A stretch of DNA of 64,000 nucleotides. Source: Candidatus Eremiobacteraceae bacterium. Lineage in GTDB: Bacteria; Vulcanimicrobiota; Vulcanimicrobiia; Eremiobacterales; Eremiobacteraceae. The DNA lies in assembly GCA_035710745.1 (NCBI GenBank), contig DASTCX010000016.1, forward strand, positions 1 through 64,000, in the 5' to 3' direction. A model generated the notes under the pieces. The model saw only the letters and a list, made by a program, of their open reading frames with translations. It had not been told where the DNA came from and did not search any database. The translations under genes were made by a program, and so were the position numbers. Of the stretch, positions 16,578 to 24,940 are shown piece after piece; the first letter of the stretch is position 1, and each line of letters starts with the position of its first letter.

Positions 16578-17305
16578 ATGCTTGATCGAGGACCCGCCGC
16601 GCAGTGGCGGCAGCTTTCGGATGCCGCGCCGGCGACGAGCGTTCCAGGAAGACGGATCGTGAAGCGAGCGCCTTTCTTGTCGTTTGACGAAACATCGATC
16701 GTGCCGCCGTGCGCTTCGACGAATTCCTTCGCGATCGCCAAGCCGTGACCGCTGCCGCGCGCTTCCGTTCCAGCGCTTCCGCGAACTCCCGGCAAGAAGA
16801 TCTTGTCGCGTTCTTCGTCGCGAACGCCCGGTCCGGAGTCGGAGATCGTGATCTGCAATCGATCGGCTTCGTGCATGCAATCGATCGCCACCACACCGCC
16901 CCGAGGAGTGTATCGCACCGCGTTGAGGAGCACATTCGAGACGATTTGCGCGATGCGCACAGGATCGGCGATGAAGCGCTTGCACGCTGTCAGCGGAACC
17001 GGGCATCGCGAGATCGACACGGCGATACCTCGATCAGCGGCGACAGGCTCGATGGCATGATACTCTCGGTCGAGAAGCTCACATACGTCGATCTCGACGA
17101 GGCGGACTTGGAGTGCGGCGACTTGGGCGGCCCTGATGTCGTTCAGCAGTGCCCCCAGCTGGTCAAGCGCCTGGAGCACGACTTTCAGGCGATCTGGGGT
17201 CGCTTTGAGCTTGCCGTCGATAAACGCCTCGACGTTCGCACGCGCCACCGCGAGCCGATTGCGGATGTCGTGGATGACCTCATCGGGACGCGCGCGGTCG
17301 CTCAA
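16574..17305 (-). CDS. Soluble sensor histidine kinase
   Basis: A 243-residue kinase with no membrane segment. The dimerisation/phosphoacceptor helix is at the very N-terminus ([13 protein letters not shown], His12), followed by the ATPase domain: N-box [12 protein letters not shown]1 DSGPGV and G2 [12 protein letters not shown]. There is no sensor domain in the protein, so signal input must come from a partner. The start is TTG at 17305, overlapping the response regulator stop as TTGA. Its own stop overlaps the phosphoketolase remnant. The pair is therefore cotranscribed and translationally coupled. Confidence 0.9.
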   Translation of the reverse strand: MSDRARPDEVIHDIRNRLAVARANVEAFIDGKLKATPDRLKVVLQALDQLGALLNDIRAAQVAALQVRLVEIDVCELLDREYHAIEPVAADRGIAVSISRCPVPLTACKRFIADPVRIAQIVSNVLLNAVRYTPRGGVVAIDCMHEADRLQITISDSGPGVRDEERDKIFLPGVRGSAGTEARGSGHGLAIAKEFVEAHGGTIDVSSNDKKGARFTIRLPGTLVAGAASESCRHCAAGPRSSM

Positions 17306-18042
17306 GGAGTTTTGGAGAGTTTGTAGCCGACGCCGAATACCGTGACGACGTAGCGCGGTTTCGTCGGATCCTCCTCCATCTTATGCCGGAGATTCGCGAT
17401 GTGGCGGTCGAGCGTACGGTCGAATATCTCGAGGTCGTCGCCCTTCACTTGATCGAGCAGCTGCGTACGCGTGAACGTGCGACCCGGGCTCGTGAAGAGC
17501 ACTTCGAGGATCCGGAATTCCGTCGGGGTCAGGTGAACGGGTTGACCGTGCAGCCGCACCTCATGTTCCGCCGAGTCGATCTCAAGATCGCCGATGCGGA
17601 TAGGCGATTCCGACGCGGCCTGTGCGTTCGAACGCGGAGCCGCCGCAGCATCGCCGGACCGGCGCAGCACCGTCTTGACTCGGGCGACCACTTCTCGAGG
17701 GCTGAAAGGCTTAGCGATATAGTCGTCGGCGCCAAGTTCGAGTCCTACGACCCGGTCAACTTCTTCGCCGCGCGACGTAAGCATGATGATCGGAACGTCG
17801 GAACGCGAACGGATCTCCCGAAACACGTCGAACCCATGCATTACCGGCATCTTCAGATCGAGGACGATCAGATCCGGTAGTTCGAGCTGCTGAAGTTCGA
17901 CCGCGCGCGCGCCGTCGAAAGCGGTGCGAACGTCAAAACCCTCGTCCGTCAGATATTTCTCGAGGACTTCGACGATCTGCTGCTCATCGTCGACGACGAG
18001 GATTTTCCGCCGTCGTTGATCCGCGCCGGATTGGGAACTCAT
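17302..18042 (-). CDS. OmpR/PhoB-type response regulator
   Basis: A 246-residue regulator. The receiver domain opens KILVVDDEQQIVEVLEKYL, with phosphoacceptor Asp62 (VLDLKMP), the conserved Thr (IIMLTSRG) and Lys (YIAKPFSP). The DNA-binding domain is of the winged-helix Trans_reg_C type (LTPTEFRILEVLF, then VVTVFGVGYKL). The ATG at 18042 begins just before the receiver; the longer frame from 18219 overlaps the upstream gene and has no support. It is coupled to the kinase by TTGA. It should activate or repress promoters, possibly its own operon. Confidence 0.94.
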   Translation of the reverse strand: MSSQSGADQRRRKILVVDDEQQIVEVLEKYLTDEGFDVRTAFDGARAVELQQLELPDLIVLDLKMPVMHGFDVFREIRSRSDVPIIMLTSRGEEVDRVVGLELGADDYIAKPFSPREVVARVKTVLRRSGDAAAAPRSNAQAASESPIRIGDLEIDSAEHEVRLHGQPVHLTPTEFRILEVLFTSPGRTFTRTQLLDQVKGDDLEIFDRTLDRHIANLRHKMEEDPTKPRYVVTVFGVGYKLSKTP

Positions 18043-18103
18043 GCGCCTGACTTTTACGCGTCGCGCACTGCGTCCCCCGCGGCCGTAAGCGCTCGGTCGG
18101 CTC

Positions 18104-18541
18104 CTACTGCGCGGTGACGGCATACTCGCGGTCGTCGACCGCCGGTACACATGCGGCCTCGACAATCGTCCGGCAAAGGGCTTCCGCGAGGCTGGCGACC
18201 GCTTCGCGCACGATGGCATGTTCGCGGGGCGGCTCTGCGTCGAGGTTCGCCCGTAGCGTAACCGTCACTGCCGTCGACGTCAAAGCCTCAGGGTGGAGGT
18301 CGATCCGTCCCATCACAGGGTGACGAAGGTCGGGTGAGTCAGCTATGAAGCGGAATCGAGCGGCATCGGTCGCCGCTTCGACGACGCGGACCGCGACGAC
18401 GAAGTGCATCCCAGTCCTGCCGACGATGTGGGCGCGCTCACCCGACCATTCATCGGACGTCAAAACGGCCGCGAGGACACGGCTGCAGACCTTCCAGGGG
18501 AGCCCCGCGATCGACTCGCGGAATGCTGTAATCTCATTCAT
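18104..18541 (-). CDS. Protein of unknown function
   Basis: A 145-residue cytoplasmic protein beginning MNEITAFRESIAGLPW. It alternates beta strands and helices (HFVVAVRVVEA, TAVTVTLRANLDAEP) and ends with a helical region. It has no signal peptide and no recognised family; a START/SRPBCC-like fold is conceivable but unproven. It stops 61 bases before the response regulator and is probably the first gene of that operon. GAGG nine bases before the ATG is inside a predicted mRNA stem, so translation may be regulated. Confidence 0.6.
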   Translation of the reverse strand: MNEITAFRESIAGLPWKVCSRVLAAVLTSDEWSGERAHIVGRTGMHFVVAVRVVEAATDAARFRFIADSPDLRHPVMGRIDLHPEALTSTAVTVTLRANLDAEPPREHAIVREAVASLAEALCRTIVEAACVPAVDDREYAVTAQ

Positions 18542-18544
18542 ATA

Positions 18545-18601
18545 GCAAACCTCATGCCGAGCATATCGCTCGGTCATCCGGCACGTGTGAATGAGGTTTG
18601 C
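18545..18601 (-). promoter_or_regulatory. Structured mRNA leader predicted to hide the ribosome-binding site
   Basis: Read on the minus strand, GCAAACCTCAT (18601-18591) pairs perfectly over 11 bp with ATGAGGTTTGC (18555-18545). The second arm contains the GAGG ribosome-binding site and ends three bases before the ATG at 18541. Between the arms a 6-bp hairpin CCGAGC/GCTCGG (18573-18557) is nested, beside a 17-base arm ending in TCA/TGA. When folded, the element would block translation. It could be a thermosensor, a ligand-binding leader or a protein-binding site. No known riboswitch class is recognised. Confidence 0.55.
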
Positions 18602-18618
18602 AAACGGTGTGAAGGAAC

Positions 18619-18649
18619 GGCCGATCGTCGTAAGACTTGACGATCGGCC
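18619..18649 (-). terminator. Terminator after the small lipoprotein gene
   Basis: The perfect 11-bp stem GGCCGATCGTC / GACGATCGGCC closes a 9-base loop six bases after the stop of the 18655 gene. The minus-strand tail GTTCCTTCAC is only modestly T-rich. Confidence 0.65.
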
Positions 18650-18654
18650 TGTTC

Positions 18655-18813
18655 TCACATTGTCGGCTTAGGGCTCGGCTTCGGCATCGGGGTTTGGTAC
18701 ATGCCACCGTTCCCGCTGCCACCCCCATAGCCGCCGCCACATGCGCCGACACTTGTGACGAGCGTGGCGGCGAGCAGTGCCGCGGCGACGAACTTCAGAC
18801 TCTTGTATTTCAT
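18655..18813 (-). CDS. Small glycine/proline-rich lipoprotein
   Basis: A 52-residue protein: lysine-rich start (MKYKSLKFVAAALLAATL), lipobox cysteine in SVGAC, then a glycine run and a PMPKPSPKP tail. The mature lipopeptide is only about 25 residues. GGAGG five bases before the ATG at 18813 is a strong ribosome-binding site, and a terminator follows directly, so this is a real short transcript. Similar tiny lipoproteins occur in envelope-stress regulons, but no specific function can be given. Confidence 0.7.
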   Translation of the reverse strand: MKYKSLKFVAAALLAATLVTSVGACGGGYGGGSGNGGMYQTPMPKPSPKPTM

Positions 18814-18883
18814 GATGTCCTCCATGCAGGCACGCACGAGCCTGCATCGACAGCGTTTCCACGACCCATGAAGAACCGCTGAA

Positions 18884-20449
18884 TTATTGGCCGAGCGCGA
18901 AGAGCACGGCGTTGTTCACCGCGTAAGCCTGGCCGTCAGCGCCGACGATCGTCGGGGTGTAGGCCTCGCCGACCCCGCTCGTCAGGCGGATGCGTTGCGT
19001 GAACGAGTTCGAGCTCAGGTCCCACCGATACAGATAGCCGTCTTCGCTGTTAGCGAGAACTGAATCGGTTGCCGGATCGACGGCCGCGGAGTTGATGCAC
19101 CACTCCTTGACACCGCCCGGGTTGTTCGGATCGGGCGTCACGCCGAGAATCGTGACGACTTCTTTCATCACCGGGTTGCCGTAGACGAGATCGGGCTGCG
19201 TCGCATTCGGGTCAAGGACCGCGATCTTGTTCTGCCCATCACCCGTGCCGATGCCGGCGTAGTTGTTATATTTCGACATGACGAGGTACGACGATGTGCC
19301 CGAATACGACGGGACCATCGTCGTCGGCACGATCGACGGTGTGTCATCCCAGCCGAACGAGCCGGGAGTTTTCGTCACTGCAAGCGTCGAGTCGAAGTGG
19401 AGCAGCCAGCCTCGATCGTTGTGGTTCGGGAACGGATCTTCGAGCACGCCGAAGTAGACATCACCGTCCGGCCCGACAGCTGGCGACGCCGTGCCACTAT
19501 CTGGCATCCCCGCTGGGGCGCCGGATTGCGGGTCGAGCAAGAAGACTTTGCTCTTCGTCGCGAGCGTGCCGCTGTTGAGCGCAAGCAGATAACCTTTTCC
19601 GAATTGGCCCAAGCTCGGATTCGACACGGCGACATACACGGTTTGCTGCCCGGCCGAGAGCGCAGGCGCGCTGTTCGTCGTCACCTCCGTCATCGAGGCG
19701 TCGCCCGAAGCAGCCGCTGCGCTCACCCATGTGCCCGTGCCGTCGGGGGCGACCCGTGCGATGCCGCTTTGGAGTCCGGCCGGTGTCGCGCCGGTTACTG
19801 TGAAGCCGAAGTACGCGTCCCCCGCGGAGTCCGTCGTGATCGGCGTGTCGATGTCGACGTTCGCATTGTAAACCGCCGTGTCGCTTTGATATTGCGAAAG
19901 GCCGTAGAAGACGAGCATTTGGAGCTTCGAGTGCACGGCGTCAGGATCGCGGACGAGTAGCTTACCGCCCGCTCCGGGGAACAGAAGAAGGTTCGACGCC
20001 GTGAGCGCGGGGCCGAAGCTTGGGATCCATCCGTGCGGCGGCAATATGTAGTCCGTCGGCGCGCTCCAGATGAGGGCGCCGTTTATCGGGCTGTGACCCT
20101 CGACGCGGAAATGGTTGTTCGATCCGGTCCGCACGGGCACTATCACGTCGTCGGCTTGCGTGACGATCGGAGATCCGTAATGGATGAACAGCTCATGGCC
20201 TTGGCTGTACGGCGGAGCAAGGTCGACGGGCGTTCGCCAATGGATGCGGGCGAGCGATTGGCTCGCCTCGGCGCTCAGCGCCGTATGTTGCGCATTTCCG
20301 GCGAAACCGAGCCACGGCGGTCCGGGCTGGCCGTGCAATATCGGGCCGACCGCTCGCATGACGGCGCCGGCCCCGCCGCAACCGGCGATGACGAGCGATG
20401 CGAGAGCGATCCAGCAAGCAAGCGCGATCGAGCGCGTATGATGCCGCAC
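18884..20449 (-). CDS. PQQ-like beta-propeller lipoprotein
   Basis: A 521-residue exported protein. The signal peptide ends in a lipobox, LVIAGC. The rest contains repeated blade-like segments such as PIVTQADDVIVPV, NGALIWSAP, ASPAVGPDGDVYFG and LYRWDLSS, which resemble the PQQ-like (quinoprotein) propeller fold without clear cofactor residues. It is probably a surface or periplasmic binding protein. The start is GTG at 20449 with no obvious ribosome-binding site. A palindromic repeat lies just upstream, between it and the divergent gene. Confidence 0.72.
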   Translation of the reverse strand: MRHHTRSIALACWIALASLVIAGCGGAGAVMRAVGPILHGQPGPPWLGFAGNAQHTALSAEASQSLARIHWRTPVDLAPPYSQGHELFIHYGSPIVTQADDVIVPVRTGSNNHFRVEGHSPINGALIWSAPTDYILPPHGWIPSFGPALTASNLLLFPGAGGKLLVRDPDAVHSKLQMLVFYGLSQYQSDTAVYNANVDIDTPITTDSAGDAYFGFTVTGATPAGLQSGIARVAPDGTGTWVSAAAASGDASMTEVTTNSAPALSAGQQTVYVAVSNPSLGQFGKGYLLALNSGTLATKSKVFLLDPQSGAPAGMPDSGTASPAVGPDGDVYFGVLEDPFPNHNDRGWLLHFDSTLAVTKTPGSFGWDDTPSIVPTTMVPSYSGTSSYLVMSKYNNYAGIGTGDGQNKIAVLDPNATQPDLVYGNPVMKEVVTILGVTPDPNNPGGVKEWCINSAAVDPATDSVLANSEDGYLYRWDLSSNSFTQRIRLTSGVGEAYTPTIVGADGQAYAVNNAVLFALGQ

Positions 20450-20473
20450 GGCCGGACAGTTCTGAGGAAACGG

Positions 20474-20510
20474 AGCGGTCGACCTTTATGGTCGACTGCC
20501 GCGGTCGCTC
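20474..20510. repeat. Family A intergenic palindrome, copy 1
   Basis: GCGGTCGACC, loop TTTAT, then GGTCGACTGC, with one mismatch in the stem, flanked by GAG and by CCGCGGTCGCTC. It lies between two divergent genes and belongs to the ten-copy family described under findings. Confidence 0.85.
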
Positions 20511-20601
20511 CTGTTGTGTTCCATATATCACGTCTTTTCGGGAACCTGAGCCCGCACCTGAACGTTTCCTGTACATCATCGGTCAGGAGGACTTGATCCA
20601 C

Positions 20602-21057
20602 GTGAACACTTTCATCAACGGGTTGCTTTCGATGCGGCGCGTCGTCGCGGTCGCGATAGCAGCGCTCATCGCGATGTCGACATTCGCGCTGCCGGCGAAC
20701 GCCGAGACGGCCGGCCAGACATCGACCCGCAACCTCATCCTCGCAGGTCTAGCGGCGACTGCCGCCGTGATCTTGTACAACAACTACCATCACAAGTACG
20801 AGGCCGCGCACACGGTCGTCGGCTACACGCGCGACGGTGGGACCGTTTACGCCGACGGTCGGGTCGTCTATCCGGACGGCACGACGCTGTACACGGGCAA
20901 CCAGAACGGCACGCGCTGCTCGTATACGGGCTACTACACGCCTTGCAGCGGACAGGTATACGCGTATGGCCCACCTGGTCGAGGCCACCACTACGGTTGG
21001 TACAAGCATCACAACGATCAAGACGACCAAGGCGACGACAACGGCGGCGACCGCTAA
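20602..21057 (+). CDS. Secreted protein with Tyr/His-rich tail, unknown function
   Basis: About 151 residues from the GTG at 20602, which has AGGAGG 11 bases upstream; an ATG follows 10 codons later. A signal peptide (RRVVAVAIAALIAMSTFALPANA) is followed by a second hydrophobic stretch (LILAGLAATAAVILY), then repeated GTVYADGRVVYPDGT elements and a His/Asp-rich C-terminus (GHHYGWYKHHNDQDDQGDD). The tail could bind metal ions. I recognise no family. It is divergent from the PQQ-like lipoprotein. Confidence 0.6.
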   Translation: MNTFINGLLSMRRVVAVAIAALIAMSTFALPANAETAGQTSTRNLILAGLAATAAVILYNNYHHKYEAAHTVVGYTRDGGTVYADGRVVYPDGTTLYTGNQNGTRCSYTGYYTPCSGQVYAYGPPGRGHHYGWYKHHNDQDDQGDDNGGDR

Positions 21058-21076
21058 CGATCGCACAACCCGGGGA

Positions 21077-21100
21077 GCGGTCGAGATTCATCTCGACCGC
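21077..21100. repeat. Family A intergenic palindrome, copy 2
   Basis: GCGGTCGAGA, loop TTCA, then TCTCGACCGC: a perfect 10-bp stem, preceded by GGGGA. It forms an inverted pair with copy 3, 50 bases downstream, between two plus-strand genes. Confidence 0.9.
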
Positions 21101-21149
21101 AGACGACCTTACTTCCCGTGATCTGCGATCACACTCAGGCGAGACCGCG

Positions 21150-21174
21150 GCGGTCGACCATAAAGGTCGACCGC
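21150..21174. repeat. Family A intergenic palindrome, copy 3
   Basis: GCGGTCGACC, loop ATAAA, then GGTCGACCGC: a perfect 10-bp stem flanked by ACCGCG and TCCC. It is the inverse partner of copy 2. Confidence 0.9.
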
Positions 21175-21266
21175 TCCCTTTTCTAAGCGTCGCCACTGCA
21201 CTGCCAGCAGGCGCGCGAACTCGGCGCACAAAATCCCGCGTTGTTTCGACACGTGAGGAGATCTCC

Positions 21267-23048
21267 ATGCGCCTACCGGCCGCCATCCTTTTTACGCTCG
21301 CTCTCGTAGCGGTACCGATCGTCGCCGGCGCATCGCCTGCGTACGATGAGCTCCAAGGCCTCGCGAAAGACATGACCTTCACGACGGCGCGCCTGCATCC
21401 GATGCAAGCGACATCGCTCGGCATCGCCGGCTACGATGGTCAGCTCGAAGTCCCGTCCGAGGAGTCGCGGTCTGCCGAGATAGCCCTCATCGTCTCATGG
21501 CAGAACCGCCTCGCGAAGATCGAGACCGACAACAAGGGAGCGATGACGCTCGTCGAGCGCGACGACGCGCAGCTCCTCGCGGCGCAGTTGACGGGGCAGT
21601 TGCGGCAGTTCACGGTCTACGAAGCCGACCGCAAAGACTATGCCGCGGCTGCCAACTCGGTGGTCGGTGCGATCTTCACGCAGTTCCAACATCTGCCGAT
21701 CGCCGGTCAACGCGGTGCGACATCGACGGACGTCGTGCGCGCATGGGACGATATAACGTCACGGCTCTCGAAGGCGCCCGCGTATATCGTCGCGGCGAAC
21801 GCGATGGTGATGCATCCGGGTCATTTGCAGGGCATCACCGGTAGCCAGGAACTCGCCGGCGTTCCAGATTTCTTCGACGGACCGCTTACGGACGCGGCAA
21901 AGGCGCAGATACCCGCCGCCGATTTCGCTCGTTTCACCGCCGCTCGCGATCGCGCGCTCGTAGCGATTTCGGCGACGAAGAAATATATCGACATGCACGT
22001 GGGCAGGTGGCCGGAAAACTTCGCGATCGGACGGACCGCGTACGATGCGATGCTTCGCGACGAACAACTCCTCCCGGTCGACGCGAACGATGTCGAGCGC
22101 ATGGGCTACGACGAGCTTTCGCACGGCTGGGGCGTCCAAATGTGGCTCGACCATCTTTCGCAGCAGTCGGGAGTCCCGTTCGGCCCGCGATCCGGCGGCG
22201 GTCTCGCGCCCGGCGGCCCGGCGCTCATCTCGTACTACCGCGATCGGATCGCCGAGCTGCGCCACTACGTCATCGCGAACGATGTCGTGACGGTGCCTTC
22301 GTGGCTGGGGCAGATCCAAGTCGTCGAGACGCCGAAATTCTTGCAGCCGGTGTCGCCCGGTGCCTCGATGAATCCGCCGCGCCTCTTCTCGAGCGAGACG
22401 GATGGCTTCTATTATATAACCCCGCCGACGTCGCTCGCAGACGCCGCCAAGCGCCTCGACGCGAATGAGGATTTCGACCGTGACCGCATCTGGTCGACGG
22501 GCGCGCACGAAGCGATGCCCGGTCACTTCTTGCAGCTGTCGATCGCGAAGCGCAATCCGGATTTCGTCCGCAAGATCCAGGGAAGCGGTGTCTTCGCCGA
22601 AGGCTGGGCGTTCTATGGCGAAGAGATGTTCGTCCAACTCGGCATGTACGGCAACGACCTCGACGGCCGGATGTACACCGCTCAGTGGGAGCGCGTTCGC
22701 GGCGCTCGTGCCGTCATCGACGCCGAACTCGCGACCGGCGAGTGGAGCTACCGCCGCGCATCCGACTACTTCGCGCAGCAAGCCGGCTTCACGAAAGGCG
22801 CGGCCGACGCCGAAGTCGCCGGCATCGCGCTCAACCCCGGCTATGTGATCGCCTATACGGTCGGCCGCAGCCAGCTCGAGCTGCTCGAATCGCAATATCT
22901 ATTGAAGGAAGGCGCAAAGGCGTCGATGCTCGACTTCCATGACAGGCTTTTGTGCTACGGCACGACGCCGCTCGCGATCGTCGGCCCCGAGCTCATGGCC
23001 GACCTGAGCAAGCCGCTCTCGCAAGTCCGCGCCGCCGCCCGCTACTAG
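21267..23048 (+). CDS. DUF885 family metallopeptidase, secreted
   Basis: A 593-residue exported protein of the DUF885 (M2/M3-like gluzincin) family. It has a signal peptide (residues 1-22), a helical body, and the zinc motif HEAMPGHFLQL near residues 414-424, followed by EGWAFYGEEM, which supplies a further glutamate. DUF885 proteins are predicted dipeptidyl- or carboxy-peptidases. AGGAG six bases before the ATG at 21267 sets the start; a longer frame from 20943 runs through the repeat pair and the previous gene and is not real. It is probably transcribed alone. Confidence 0.88.
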   Translation: MRLPAAILFTLALVAVPIVAGASPAYDELQGLAKDMTFTTARLHPMQATSLGIAGYDGQLEVPSEESRSAEIALIVSWQNRLAKIETDNKGAMTLVERDDAQLLAAQLTGQLRQFTVYEADRKDYAAAANSVVGAIFTQFQHLPIAGQRGATSTDVVRAWDDITSRLSKAPAYIVAANAMVMHPGHLQGITGSQELAGVPDFFDGPLTDAAKAQIPAADFARFTAARDRALVAISATKKYIDMHVGRWPENFAIGRTAYDAMLRDEQLLPVDANDVERMGYDELSHGWGVQMWLDHLSQQSGVPFGPRSGGGLAPGGPALISYYRDRIAELRHYVIANDVVTVPSWLGQIQVVETPKFLQPVSPGASMNPPRLFSSETDGFYYITPPTSLADAAKRLDANEDFDRDRIWSTGAHEAMPGHFLQLSIAKRNPDFVRKIQGSGVFAEGWAFYGEEMFVQLGMYGNDLDGRMYTAQWERVRGARAVIDAELATGEWSYRRASDYFAQQAGFTKGAADAEVAGIALNPGYVIAYTVGRSQLELLESQYLLKEGAKASMLDFHDRLLCYGTTPLAIVGPELMADLSKPLSQVRAAARY

Positions 23049-23067
23049 AGCGCGGCAGATGTGGTAG

Positions 23068-23084
23068 GCCGAGCGAAGCTCGGC
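23068..23084. repeat. Family B intergenic palindrome, copy 1
   Basis: GCCGAGC, loop GAA, then GCTCGGC, preceded by GTAG. It follows the DUF885 gene by 19 bases. Confidence 0.8.
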
Positions 23085-23102
23085 GCTATGTGCTGAGCCG
23101 CC

Positions 23103-23207
23103 ATGCGAGCACCGCTGTGGATACGACTTCCGCTCATCGCCGTCGCGGTAGTCGCCGGGCTTGCGGTGTTGGTGCTTCTCGTCGCGATATTTTGGCCGAG
23201 GTCCTAA
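23103..23207 (+). CDS. Possible 34-residue single-helix membrane peptide
   Basis: The frame encodes MRAPLWIRLPLIAVAV, then a continuous hydrophobic run ending LVAIFWPRS. A basic start, one helix of about 22 residues and a basic end are typical of membrane micropeptides. There is no convincing ribosome-binding site (only GAG eight bases upstream), and it sits between two palindromes, so it may be chance. Nothing about function can be said. Confidence 0.35.
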   Translation: MRAPLWIRLPLIAVAVVAGLAVLVLLVAIFWPRS

Positions 23208-23315
23208 ATTACCAAACCGACCGCGTTCCCCCGTATGCTTGTGCGGGCGGTCAAGTGCTATGCCCCTATGCCGTCAAGAAAACTCGGTGAAACCAAGTAG
23301 TTCATACCGAAAATA

Positions 23316-23332
23316 GCCGAGCTGCGCTCGGC
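23316..23332. repeat. Family B intergenic palindrome, copy 2
   Basis: GCCGAGC, loop TGC, then GCTCGGC, followed by CTAC. It is the inverse partner of copy 1 and lies 20 bases beyond the stop of the permease gene on the other strand. Confidence 0.8.
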
Positions 23333-23352
23333 CTACTACTTCGTTTCGTACG

Positions 23353-24798
23353 CTACGCTTTGCCCTTGGCGATCTCGTCGACGTACGTCAACGATTTGTC
23401 GCGCAGCATGCTGTGGCGATAGCCGTACCACGCATATATCGCGATGCCGATGACGAACCAGACGATATAGCGGATCCACGTCGGCGTTCCGAGGCCGGTC
23501 ATCATGTAGATGCACAGGCCGAAACCCAGCAGTCCGACGAGCACGCCCGCCGGGGCTTTGAACGGCCGTTTAGCGTTCGGCGCGACGTAGCGCAGGACGA
23601 CGACGCCGATGCTCACTATAGCGAACGCCCACAGCGTGCCGACGTTCACCATGAAGAGCAGCTGATCGAGCGGGAATAGCAGCGCGAAGAGCGCGACGGC
23701 GACGCCCGTGATCAGCGTCGTCCGAGCCGGCGTGTGAAAGCGCGGATGGATCTCGGCCACGCCGGGCGGCAGCATGCGGTCGCGCGACATGACGTAGAAG
23801 ATGCGCGCCTGGCCGAGCAGAGACGTGATCATGACGCTGATATTGCCGGCGAGCGCGCCGATCGTGACCGCGTACAAGAAGAACGGGTTGTTCCCGGCCA
23901 TGCGGACCGCTTGACTCATCGCCGCGTTGGCATCGATCTTACCGATCGGTACGACGCCGATGGTCAGCGCTTCGAGCGCGATGAAGATGACCGCGCCGAT
24001 CGCGAGCGACCCGACGACGGCGCGGGGGACGTCTCGTTGCGGGTTCTTGGCCTCCTCCGAGGCGACGGTCACCGTGTCGAATCCGATGTACGCGAAAAAG
24101 ACGAGTGCGGCGGATTGCACGACCGAGTGCACGCCGAGCGGTGCGAAGCCGGTGAAATGCGACGGGTGGAAAAATCCGATGCACGCGATCGCGAACAAGA
24201 CGAACGTGATGATCTGGATGATGACGAATGCGGCGTTCGTACCGGCCGACTCGCGGATGCCCAGCGCCAGCAGACCGCTGACGACGAGGACCGTCAGCGC
24301 CGCGACGACGTCGATGTGCGACTGTCCGAGATGGGACCAGTCGATCTGCCCGCTCTGCAGCCATTCGGGCAGGCTGATGTGGAAGTAGCTGAGCAACTCT
24401 TGGAAATAGCCGGAGAACGACGCCGCGACCGGCGCGGCGGAGATGCCGTACTCGAGGATGAGGTCCCAGCCGATGATCCACGCGATGACCTCGCCGAGCG
24501 TCGCGTACGCATACGTGTATGCGCTGCCTGCGACGGGGACCATCGATGCGAACTCCGCGTAGCAGAGCGCGACGAACACGCACGCGATGCCGGAGAGCAG
24601 GAAACCGGTGATGACGCCCGACCCGGCGGCTTGCGCGCCGACGCCGGCGGTCGGGAAGATGCCGCCGAGCATCGTGCCGAGGCCGATCCCGATGAGTCCC
24701 CACACGCCGAGCGCGCGGCGCAGTTGAGGCTTGCCCTCTTCTTCGGGGCGGACGCGATCGAGCGGCTGGACCGCGAAAAGACGTCTGATCAAAGACAT
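23353..24798 (-). CDS. APC-family amino acid permease (cationic amino acid transporter type)
   Basis: A 481-residue permease with 12 to 14 hydrophobic segments. The N-terminus RALGVWGLIGIGLGTMLGGIF carries the unwound TM1 GIGxGTMLGG substrate motif of APC transporters, followed by YAEFASMVPVAGSAYTYAYATLG in two conserved blocks, as in the CAT branch. The substrate is inferred from context: the gene follows GABA/putrescine catabolic genes, so GABA, putrescine or a basic amino acid is likely. Two palindromes separate it from the aldehyde dehydrogenase gene upstream, so it may be transcribed at a lower level than the rest. Confidence 0.9.
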   Translation of the reverse strand: MSLIRRLFAVQPLDRVRPEEEGKPQLRRALGVWGLIGIGLGTMLGGIFPTAGVGAQAAGSGVITGFLLSGIACVFVALCYAEFASMVPVAGSAYTYAYATLGEVIAWIIGWDLILEYGISAAPVAASFSGYFQELLSYFHISLPEWLQSGQIDWSHLGQSHIDVVAALTVLVVSGLLALGIRESAGTNAAFVIIQIITFVLFAIACIGFFHPSHFTGFAPLGVHSVVQSAALVFFAYIGFDTVTVASEEAKNPQRDVPRAVVGSLAIGAVIFIALEALTIGVVPIGKIDANAAMSQAVRMAGNNPFFLYAVTIGALAGNISVMITSLLGQARIFYVMSRDRMLPPGVAEIHPRFHTPARTTLITGVAVALFALLFPLDQLLFMVNVGTLWAFAIVSIGVVVLRYVAPNAKRPFKAPAGVLVGLLGFGLCIYMMTGLGTPTWIRYIVWFVIGIAIYAWYGYRHSMLRDKSLTYVDEIAKGKA

Positions 24799-24840
24799 GT
24801 GCGATCAGGCGTCAATAGAACGTCCTCCGGTAAAGCTGTA

Positions 24841-24865
24841 GCGGTCGACCTTTAAGGTCGACCGC
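24841..24865. repeat. Family A intergenic palindrome, copy 4
   Basis: GCGGTCGACC, loop TTTAA, then GGTCGACCGC: a perfect 10-bp stem, preceded by GTA. It is of the GTAG-flanked subtype and pairs in location with copy 5. Confidence 0.9.
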
Positions 24866-24894
24866 GTTATAGACCTTCCGTTTGAAAGGCCGCG

Positions 24895-24918
24895 GCGGTC
24901 GAGATGAATCTCGACCGC
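24895..24918. repeat. Family A intergenic palindrome, copy 5
   Basis: GCGGTCGAGA, loop TGAA, then TCTCGACCGC: a perfect stem flanked by CCGCG and TCCCC. It lies 22 bases beyond the stop of the aldehyde dehydrogenase gene and could end or stabilise that transcript. Confidence 0.9.
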
Positions 24919-24940
24919 TCCCCTGGTCAAGAGCGCGGGT

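Larger units (their letters stand above)
23049..23352. other. 304-base gap between convergent genes
   Basis: This gap holds two family B palindromes (23068-23084 and 23316-23332, in inverse orientation), a short possible membrane-peptide gene at 23103-23207, and a GACCGC/GCGGTC hairpin near 23219-23252. I see no other gene, tRNA or recognised riboswitch in it. Confidence 0.6.

Noticed and set aside
16012-16935. A single 307-codon protein fusing a kinase-like region to acetate kinase
   Set aside because: The first half of this frame is antisense-like filler in another frame of the histidine kinase and xfp remnant. Only the last 145 or so codons have homology.
23208-23315. Possible riboswitch in the AT-mixed gap before the permease stop
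   Set aside because: It is at the 3' side of the minus-strand permease gene and downstream of the plus-strand genes. No known aptamer core is visible; only a short GACCGC/GCGGTC hairpin.
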